Shown one piece after another: positions 56,631 to 64,000 of a DNA stretch of 64,000 bases. A model generated the notes under the pieces. The model had not been told where the DNA came from. It made no database searches and worked only from the letters and a program-made list of their open reading frames with translations. The position numbers and the translations under genes are program-made. Location: positions 67,553,727 through 67,617,726 of the forward strand of contig OY776119.1 in assembly GCA_963675135.1 (NCBI GenBank). Direction: 5' to 3'. The stretch comes from Galeopsis tetrahit. Taxonomy: Eukaryota > Streptophyta > Magnoliopsida > Lamiales > Lamiaceae. Position 1 is the stretch's first letter. Each line of letters opens with the position of its first letter.

Positions 56631-57906
56631 GGTGTGATGTCGCCGGCACCCAAAAATAAATTCCTTAACTAACCCACTAATGTAGTAGGGTAAGCAAGGG
56701 TCGATCCCACAGGGAATGGTGAAATTCAATTAAATAAATTGTGTATGAAAGCAGTAAAAATGGGGGGAGTTGGATTGGTTGTTTCTAAGTGACTACTAGA
56801 AAGCATGAAAAATAAAAGTAAGCAATAAAAATAAACAAGAATCAAATATAAAGAACGATCTAGCCCTCGAATTGCTTCCCCTGGATTAATTTAACCAATT
56901 TAATTAGTGAACCCGGTGATCTCAATCTAATCTCAAATCTTATCCCTAAACCAGTGGTACGACCAAACTAATTCGAATTGTTTCTTAAGTTTAATTAATT
57001 AGAAAGTACGACCCCCAATTAATCTATTCCTACGAATAACCCCAAAACATGTATTTAAGGTTCAACTCGAGAAACGCATTAAAGATCTAAAACAATTGAA
57101 TAAACTAGACCATGAATACGAGATGCTCGTTTCATGCAACCTAGACGTTATTATCCCCTAAGGTTCTGCCTTAGTTGCTACGATATCCACAATAATATAA
57201 CAATTACGGATTATACATCGTGAATTAACTAGAATTGATAACAAATAAACTCGGATGGCCAGTCCTAATAAATCTATTAATCAAAACCTGCTTCGCATAA
57301 AATCAAATAATAACGAAATCAAAATATGAATTGAGATAAACCGTGAATCACAAAATAAAAAAGGCATAATTAAATTCAAGTTTCACATCCTCGGGCTAGA
57401 ATACAATCTACCTACTAAACATAATTAAAAGAAGAATAAACGATAAAATCAAACTCATCACGGCGTTTGTCCAATTCCAGATGCTCACGGCCGATCGCCT
57501 CCTGCCTCCAATCCCAGATCAATTCACAGCCGCCTCCTGCCTGCTTCTTTTTCATTAAACTCGGCTGAGTAATATATATATATATGGTTGTTGCTTGCTT
57601 TTCTAACACCAAAAGCCCAAATAAAAACATTCACGGCCCAACTAAAAACAAAGCCTAATCCTCTTTTCCTTAATTGGACTTTCTTAAGTTGCGGTCCAAT
57701 ATCTTTGGGGGCCCACTTTATGCCAAACGAGCTCATCTATATATTCTTAAAATGCTCCAAATTTACCTGAATTAAATAAGAAAATTAAATATCAAGGTAA
57801 TTGAAGGACATGTAATAATAAATCGAGAAACACAATAAAATCTCAAATTAATTCTCAAATAATATCTAATTAAACCACAAAAATATGCAATAATCTCGAC
57901 TCATCA
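56631..57906. mobile_element. Unclassified 1.28-kb insertion inside the integrase of Copia-B
   Basis: It is flanked by the 6-bp duplication ctttgt (56625-56630, 57907-57912). Removing it and one duplicate restores an uninterrupted integrase frame across RSD..GTEF. It starts ggtgtgatgtcgccggcacc and ends ctcgactcatca; the ends share only a short inverted TGATG. It has no LTRs, no long TIRs and no coding domain. Near the left end it has gggtcgatcccacaggg, a phrase common in plant repeats. An (AT)n run lies at about 57571-57584. Confidence 0.75.
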
Positions 57907-57912
57907 CTTTGT

Positions 57913-58741
57913 CACTTCTGATTTTCACAATTGGTTCTCCTTTCTCTACTTGGATCCTCTTTAATAGTTCAGGAAGCTTCTGCTGAGTTTCACTCTTCTT
58001 GTATAGGAAGACAACCCAAGTAAATTTGGAGTAGTCATCTACAACAATGAGAGTATACTTCCTCCTTGTAAGTGTAGTTGGAGTGACTGGTCCAAATAGA
58101 TCCATGTGAAGCAATTCAAGAGCTCTGCTGGTTGATGTTGTCTTCTTGGTTTTGAAAGAGACCTTTGTTTGCTTTCCTTGTTGACATGCATCACAGACCT
58201 GATCTTTACAGTAGAGTTCATTAGGCAGACCATCAACTAAGGATTCCCTTGCTAACTTGTTCATAGTCTTAAAGTTCAGATGACTAAGACGTTTGTGCCA
58301 TAGCCAGCTGATATCTTTAGGGCTCTTCACAAGCAGACATGTATCCTTAGGACAACTGTTCCAATTTGCAAGATACATACTTCCTTTTCTAGATCCTGTT
58401 AGAAGGTTTTGTTTTGTTCTTTTATCACTTATGAGACACTCATTTTTAGAGAATTTTACTGAATAACCGGTGTCACAAAAATGAGAAACAGATAATAAAT
58501 TAAACTTTAAACCTTCTACATATGATACATCATGTACCTCAATGTCACCATTTTGAAGGGTGCCATATCCTTTTGTGTTACCGTGCGCGTTATCACCAAA
58601 GAAGACTTTTGGACCTTTCTTTTCTGTGTAGTTGGTCAGCATGTCTTTGGTTCCAGTCATATGGGTTGAGCATCCACTATCTATGTACCATATTTCTCCT
58701 GCTAGACCTCCCTTTTTGTATAGGTCCCTCCTTTCCAGCAA
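57913..58741 (-). pseudogene. Copia-B protease and integrase first half
   Basis: The frame contains the aspartic protease site EIWYIDSGCSTHMTG, the GAG-pre-integrase zinc region (LWHKRLSHLNFKTMNKLA .. CDACQQGKQ), then RALELLHMDLFGPV and LIVVDDYSKFTWVVFLYKK with the first catalytic Asp, and PIVKIRSD with the second. It is cut at 57912/57913 by the 1.28-kb insertion. Upstream it is separated from the preceding frame by a stop (TAA, about 58748) and a shift. Confidence 0.9.
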
Positions 58742-58747
58742 GAAAGG

Positions 58748-59695
58748 TTAAGTCTTAGGTACCCATTTTGTCTTGGGTCCTTGGGTGTTAGTACTACCCT
58801 TGGGAACCCACATATACATTTGTCGTTTGAACAACCTTGAGCACTTGAGTTGTTTCCCTCGGACATCACAGAACCAAATCTTATCAGTTAACACCTTGGA
58901 CTGATCTGATTTGTTGTTTGTGTCAGCTAAGTAATAGTCAAATGGTTTCCCTTTATAGGAGTGCACATACATTATCTTTTGACTAGTTACATTCGGCCTG
59001 GGTGCATTAGCTGGTCGATGCACACGATTATATGGACCATACTCCTCTGTTCGCACAATATCATAAGAGATAGGGGGTGCAAAGAGAACAGATTTGTGTG
59101 AAGAAGATTTCTTCTTCTTGGCTGGAGCAGCATACAGCTGAGACTGTCTCAGACGAGATGGTCTAGGCTGTTTGTTGTTCCTCTGTACAGGTTTGGGGTT
59201 AACTTTTCTTTTACCATTTTTGGTGTTGGAATAGTTAGCCTTAGTTGGTACAGATGCCTTATGGTTCATATTGGGTTCATTGTGTTTAGAACACTCACCC
59301 TGTTCATGTGTCTGAGTAGTGCACTTGTTAGGTGTACTACCCCCAGCTGGAGAGGATGTTGATGGATTAAGTTCATAGCCTAAACCCATCTTATTGCCAT
59401 TTGATCTATAATATTCAGAGATACTTTCAATAGTAGTCGAAGCTTTATTGAACTCTGATATCTTTTGATTTAGGCATTCCTTCTCCTTTTCTAAGAGCTT
59501 GTGTGCTTGGAAGAGATCATCGAACTTAGATTGTAGTATACGAAATTCCTTGGTTTCTAAGGCTTGAGTTTCTAACATCCCCTCACACAACTGAGTTGTT
59601 GTGGTATTTTCTTCCTTACGAAGTTCCACTTCTCTGGTCAACCTTTCATTCATGGTGACTAACTCAGGGGTGTTATCAAACTTAACCTTTTTCAA
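58748..59695 (-). pseudogene. Copia-B gag/pol linker region
   Basis: The 315-codon frame is in phase with the gag frame to its right, from which a single TAA (59705-59707) separates it (RK-stop-IARLKKVKFDN). It has a heptad-rich coiled-coil stretch (FDDLFQAHKLLEKEKECLNQ) followed by a basic, Lys/Asn/Pro-rich region, and ends TKWVPKT-stop. Large gag-linker regions with coiled coils before protease are usual in Sirevirus-type elements. Confidence 0.75.
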
Positions 59696-59704
59696 CCTAG
59701 CAAT

Positions 59705-61153
59705 TTATTTCCTTAAATCCTTATTCTCCTCTTCCACTTCTATAAAAGCTCTAGTGGCAATATCCAGATCACCTTTTACCTTTCTTAACGATTGATAATA
59801 GGTGTCTTCTGATTCGCCTTCAGATGAGTTTATGTCATCTGTTTGTGAGAAAATAGGTGAATGGAAAGTAGTAGTGTAGGAATTTACCTCATTTTCTCCT
59901 ATGGCCATCATAGCTAGATCATCTGAATCATCTGAGTAGATTTGACAGTCTGGTGATGTAGGAAGTTCATCACTTTGATATTCAGATTCTTCAGTCACCA
60001 TTGCTTGCTTATCTGAATTTCTTTTGTCTCTTCTTGGCCTTCTTTCTTCTTTGTCATCCAGCTCAGGGCATTCATAGACATAATGTCCTGGTTTGCGACA
60101 ATTGAAGCATGCTCCAGGTTTTTGATTTGAACTGCCTTTCCTTGGAGGAGTGGCATCTCTTCTTCTGGAGCCTCGGCTGTCAGATGACTCCATATCCTTT
60201 CTAGGATACCTTTCTGGTGTTCTTTCTCTGGAGCCTCTAGAAGGTGAACTGGCTCTTCTATCTTTGTAGTTTCTATAGAATTTTCTATACTTGCTGTTGA
60301 GAGTGTTCATCCTTTCGAATCTTTTGATCATAAGGGCCATTTGCTCTTTCAGACTCATGTCTGATCCTTCAAAGTCTTCTGTTTTCAGAGAAGTCTTGCC
60401 AGATGAGGTGCTTGCAGCTTTTGTATTTGCTGCCTTGAAAGCTACAGTCTTGGAAGTAGATGGGGTTGCAGTAGGTTCATCACTTCCTGAGTTTTCTTCT
60501 CTTTCAAGATCATATTCATGAGCTTTCAGGTTCTGAAATAGAGTCTGCGCAGACCATTCCTTGATATCTTGAGTATCTTTGATGATGGTCTTCTTGAGTC
60601 TCCATTTCTTGGTTAGAGAGTCTAAGATCTTTAGATTTTTCTCTCTATTTGTATATTTATTGCCCAGAGATTCTATCTCATTGATGATCTTGGTAAATCT
60701 ATTGTCTAGTTGATCAATAGACTCTTCTGGTTGCATCTTGAAGTGTTCAAACTTCTTGACTGCTGTTGTCAGCTTGCTCTCCTTAATCAGCTCGGTTCCT
60801 TCACAGAGGAGTGCTAGAGCATCCCACATATCTTTAGATGTTTCACAATTGATTACTTTTGCAATGTACTCATTTGGAAGAGTTTGCATGATGTAGTCTT
60901 GAGCAATCCTGTCAAGATTTGACTGCTTCATTTCTTCTGGAGTGAGGTCCTTCATCGGCTTGGGGGCAAGTTCTCCAACTGGAACTTCTGGATCACCATT
61001 TGCAGTGTTGACTGCCATGATGGTGATTGGGCCTTCAGTGATTACTGACCACATCTTGTAGTGGACTGATGTGAGATTCTTCCTCATCCTGATCTTCCAG
61101 TAATCATAATCCTCCACTGAAAACTTAGGCAACTTACGCATATTAGCACTCAT
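59705..61153 (-). pseudogene. Copia-B gag
   Basis: The best start is the ATG at about 61153 (MSANMRKLPKFSVEDYDYW); the frame is open further upstream but lacks an ATG there. It contains YWKIRMRKNL, NCETSKDMWDALALLCEGTE, the UBN2-type gag core (LDNRFTKIINEIESLGNKYT), an Arg/Ser-rich stretch and one intact zinc knuckle CFNCRKPGHYVYEC (CX2CX4HX4C). It ends at a nonsense codon inside a coiled coil (59705-59707). Gag would package the element RNA. Confidence 0.9.
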
Positions 61154-61264
61154 GCTGTATGAGTTTTCAAAAATAAGTTTTTCAAAAGATCTGTTCAAGA
61201 GGACTACAGAAAGACTCCCTCAATTCTTCTGATAATCTAGAGACAGTAGTCCGTTAGAACCACT

Positions 61265-61276
61265 GCTCTGATACCA
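61265..61276 (-). other. Primer-binding site of Copia-B
   Basis: The minus strand reads tggtatcagagc, complementary to initiator methionine tRNA, two bases from the 5' LTR. Confidence 0.85.
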
Positions 61277-61278
61277 CT

Positions 61279-62729
61279 TGTTGGTCCCTGAACGAGTAGT
61301 GAATGGGATTAAAGTCTAGAGGGGAGGGGTGAATAGAATTTAAAACTTTTTCAAGAGTTGGAAACCTCTTCTGATCTCTATGTCAGCTGGACTACAAGTC
61401 TGCTGGTCCAGATGACTATAGTGATCTGATAGAAGAGATTATATGCGGAATTATGGTAGGCCTTGTTTAGACTCGTTCTTTTGTTTCTTGTGAAAGTGTT
61501 AACTTGTTTTTACTTAATAAAAGTACTCAGCTGATGCTGGTTTGAAAGTTGTGGCCTTAATTGAAGGATGTTGAAAACACAGTATGCATTATATAAAATA
61601 TATGTAGAGACAGAAATGTAAAGTGCAGAAATGTAAATAACACCAGATTTATAGTGGTTCGGATATACGATCCTACGTCCACTCTCACGTCCTAACGTGA
61701 AGTTTAATCCCTTTAATTTACCACAAATTACAGGGGTCTTGACCTTTATAGTCCCAAGGATAGGACTTTGAGATCTGAGCCGTCCTAACAGCTACGGTCT
61801 CCACAAGTGATTGTAAGCACTTGCACTTTGAGGGGTTCAAAAACTTTAACCTTTCGGTGAGGGTTTGGGGTTTTTGAAGTGTATCCAACTAATGGTTCAA
61901 GCTTATAAATTGCTTAACCACTTTGCCTAAAACAATTGATATACAATATGAACAGGTTTCAGGTTCTTATAGGTTGGATAGAAATCACTTAAGAGCTAAA
62001 AGTATTCTAAGGCTTTTTGGGCTCTTGGAGAATTCTTAGAACAGTATGACTTTAGCTTGATTGCTTGTTTTGCTTGTTGAATTCTCTGTGTGATCTCTTA
62101 CTTGTGATTTCTCATCCTCTTGTATTTATAATGGTGATTGCTTGCAACTAGCCGTTGGAGTTGACTAGCCGTTGGGACAATCTTTCCATATTGGCTTGAT
62201 TCCTTGATTCCAGCTGCTTGATTGCTCCAATCCTGGGATCATGTCAATCTTCTAAATAAGGTAGGTCTTCATTTGAATTGCAAGATGACTTTGGGAATCA
62301 GCCGAGTCCTGGAAGAGTACATAGTCTTCTGATCTGTACTGCTAGTCTTCTGACTACTCTTCTGGCCTTAGGTCTTCTGTCTTCTGTTATCAGTCGAGTA
62401 GCACTCGTCTGATCTGAGGATTATTTATGCTGCTTTAGGCCATCTTCAATATTGGACTCCATCAGATAAGTAGGTATACAAGCACCTTACTTAACTGGCC
62501 TTCAAGGATCTTCTAGTCTTCATGTCTTCTACTCTTCTCATCTTGAGGAAGCGCATGTAAGTCGGGACTGTGCCAATCAGCTGATATACATACAGTTGAT
62601 TGCACAAGACTAGTCTAAGCTGTTCTATACAAGTCAGCTGATCCTATTACTTTTATAAACTCTAAATGTTTTGGCCATCAAAACTATTCTAACATCAAGT
62701 GGGGCTAAGGGTGAATTTACATCCCAACA
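61279..62729 (-). repeat. 5' LTR of Copia-B
   Basis: The 1451-bp LTR pairs with 46986-48436. A TATA-like box lies at 62122-62130 on the minus strand. It adjoins the PBS after a 2-base spacer and is followed on the outside by the target duplication atgcc. Confidence 0.94.
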
Positions 62730-62734
62730 ATGCC

Positions 62735-64000
62735 TGAACCACATGACTAAAGGTGTGCGATTAGTCAAACCCCAGAAGCTGAGTAAAACCTTGAGCTACA
62801 AGTCTGGCTTTATGTTTATAAATAGATCCATCAGCTAAGAACTTCGTTCGAAAAACCCATTTGGACCCCACCACATTTTTGTAGGAGGTCGAGGAACGAG
62901 GTCCTAAGTGTTATTGGAATGAAGAGCAGCAAGCTCCTCATTCATAGCAGCAACCCATTTGGGATGTTTAAGAGTTGTCTTAATGCCACGAGGCTCACTA
63001 ACAGTAACAAGCGCATTAAACAAACCAGTATGAGCATAACAAGTCACATGCTTCGGTTTATAGATACCTGACTTAACTCGGGTTTGCATTGGATGAGTTG
63101 CAGATGGTGCAACAACCGGAGCAGGAAGTGTAACAACAGAAGCAGGTGGTGCAATGTATTCTGGAACAACAACAGGAGAGTCAAACGGAGCATGATCTGG
63201 AGTGGATGAAGAAGTGTCTGTCCCAGGTGTAATGATTGTGACCGGGTCATCGCATAAGGAGCATGGAGGTGGAGCATGGAGCTTTGCAGGTGCTATAGGA
63301 GGTGGAGGGCGTGCACCAACCAAACTAGGCGGTTCAAAAAATTCTGAAACAGACAAAGATGAAGAGACTGACCTGTCCAAAGAATTTGAGAACGGGAAAA
63401 AAGACTCATCAAACTTAGCATTACGTGATATATAAGTGCGGAAGGTTGCCGGGTCATAGCAACGAAACCCTTTGTACGAGGTACTATAACCGAGAAAATA
63501 CAAGGCGTGCTACGGGGCTCAAATTTATTTGCAGTATAATCTCGGATGCACGGATAAACTCGACAACCAAAAGGATGAAAGTTGGTGAAGTTCGGAGTAG
63601 TAGAGAAAAGTAACTCAAAAGGCGACTTCCCATTTAGAACCGTGGTTGGCAACCGATTTATTATGTACGCAACACTACTGAAAGCATCAACCCAATACTT
63701 CATATGGGTGTGAGAATGAAAAAGCATTGCTAGACAGGTTTCAATGACATGTCCATGCTTGCGCTCCACCCTGCCATTTTCAGCAGGTGTATATGGACAA
63801 GAAAGAATATGACGAATTCCCTTGTCACGAAAAAACTTTTGCACGTTATTATTTGTAAACTCTGTGCCCCCATCACTATGAAAGGTTTTAAAACTTATAG
63901 AAAACTGATTCTCAACAAAAGCAGTAAACTGTAAGAGCACAGAATAAAAGTCGGATTTCTGGCGCAAAGGATAAAGCCAAGTAAATCTGGAATAGTCGTC
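62735..64000 (-). pseudogene. Copia-A integrase and start of RT (right half of the split element, runs off the window)
   Basis: Read leftward from the edge: FHSDGGTEFTNNNVQKFF (second catalytic Asp), CPYTPAENGRVERKHGHVIE (Glu), HMKYWVDAFSSVAYIINRLP, FGCRVYPCIRDYTANKFEPR; then, after a frameshift near 63500, FLGYSTSYKGFRCYDPAT, a Pro-rich linker, HPMQTRVKSGIYKPK and WVAAMNEELAALHSNNT before a stop. Further degraded RT codons run to 62735, where Copia-B begins. Together with 45689-46980 it is one older Copia element. Confidence 0.88.

Larger units (their letters stand above)
46986..62729 (-). mobile_element. Copia-B: 15.7-kb Sirevirus-like Copia retrotransposon nested in Copia-A
   Basis: The 1451-bp LTRs (46986-48436, 61279-62729) start TGTTGG and end CAACA, with the target duplication atgcc on both sides (46981-46985, 62730-62734). 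Minus-strand order: PBS, gag, a long gag/linker region, protease, integrase, RT, RNase H, a 1.8-kb gap, a very long extra ORF, PPT. By eye I counted about 15 substitutions between the LTRs (about 1%). The copy is inactive: nonsense codons at 59705-59707, a stop and frame break near 58745, a stop at about 54962, two stops in the extra ORF (50564-50566 and about 50450), and a 1.28-kb insertion in integrase. Without that insertion it is about 14.5 kb. Confidence 0.94.

Noticed and set aside
56631..57906. The insertion as a retrozyme (hammerhead-bearing mini-retrotransposon)
   Set aside because: The size fits and gtgatgagtcgag hints at the hammerhead CUGAUGAG core, but there are no LTRs and no matching GAAA arm.

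Overview
This is a window of nuclear DNA from a flowering plant, most likely a eudicot. It is AT-rich, has GT-AG introns, plant-specific gene families (a DUF604 glycosyltransferase-like gene and an RH42/Prp5-type spliceosomal helicase), Stowaway, hAT and Mutator-type MITEs, Helitrons, an L1-type LINE and Ty1/Copia retrotransposons. I cannot name the species from the sequence. Only two genes look like intact host genes: the 3' part of a DUF604 gene (2-2872, + strand) and a complete single-exon DEAD-box helicase gene (38402-41713, + strand). Nearly everything else is transposon-derived.

Layout. 1-2.9 kb: DUF604 gene with MITEs in both visible introns. 3.8-5.1 kb: a tandem duplication of about 0.6 kb whose second copy carries a 98-bp piece of Copia integrase. 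6.6-6.8 kb: a short Harbinger-like ORF1 remnant. 7-21.7 kb: degenerate AT repeats containing two inverted arms with internal minisatellites (8.44-9.13 and 19.96-20.58 kb, foldback-like). Between the arms lies a 10.2-kb Sirevirus-like Copia element (here Copia-C, 9269-19444, minus strand) with 99%-identical LTRs, a strong heat-shock-element array in each LTR, an in-frame loss of the integrase core, and an extra ORF after pol. 22.3-26.0 kb: a non-autonomous Helitron (H1), just upstream of a broken first-exon fragment of an UNC93-like gene. 28-33.2 kb: a MULE-type MITE and a decayed LINE. 33.7-37.2 kb: a second Helitron of the same family (H2) that carries Nudix hydrolase exons and abuts another Helitron terminus. 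37.2-37.8 kb: two MITEs. 38.1-41.9 kb: the RH42 gene. 44.3-45.3 kb: a non-autonomous MULE with internal repeats.

45.5-64 kb is a three-level nest. An old Copia element (Copia-A, minus strand, reading off the right edge) is split within reverse transcriptase by a 15.7-kb Sirevirus-like element (Copia-B, 46986-62729, 1451-bp LTRs, target duplication atgcc). Copia-B is itself split within integrase by a 1.28-kb unclassified element (6-bp target duplication ctttgt).

Copia-B and Copia-C each carry a long extra ORF after RNase H, on the pol strand. In both, a TATA-like box lies about 120-135 bp upstream of its ATG, which suggests an internal promoter. Each copy carries several nonsense codons, so these copies could move only if proteins were supplied in trans. 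Conclusions about expression, heat response and mobility are inferences from sequence motifs; the ORFs, LTRs, target duplications and termini were read directly.
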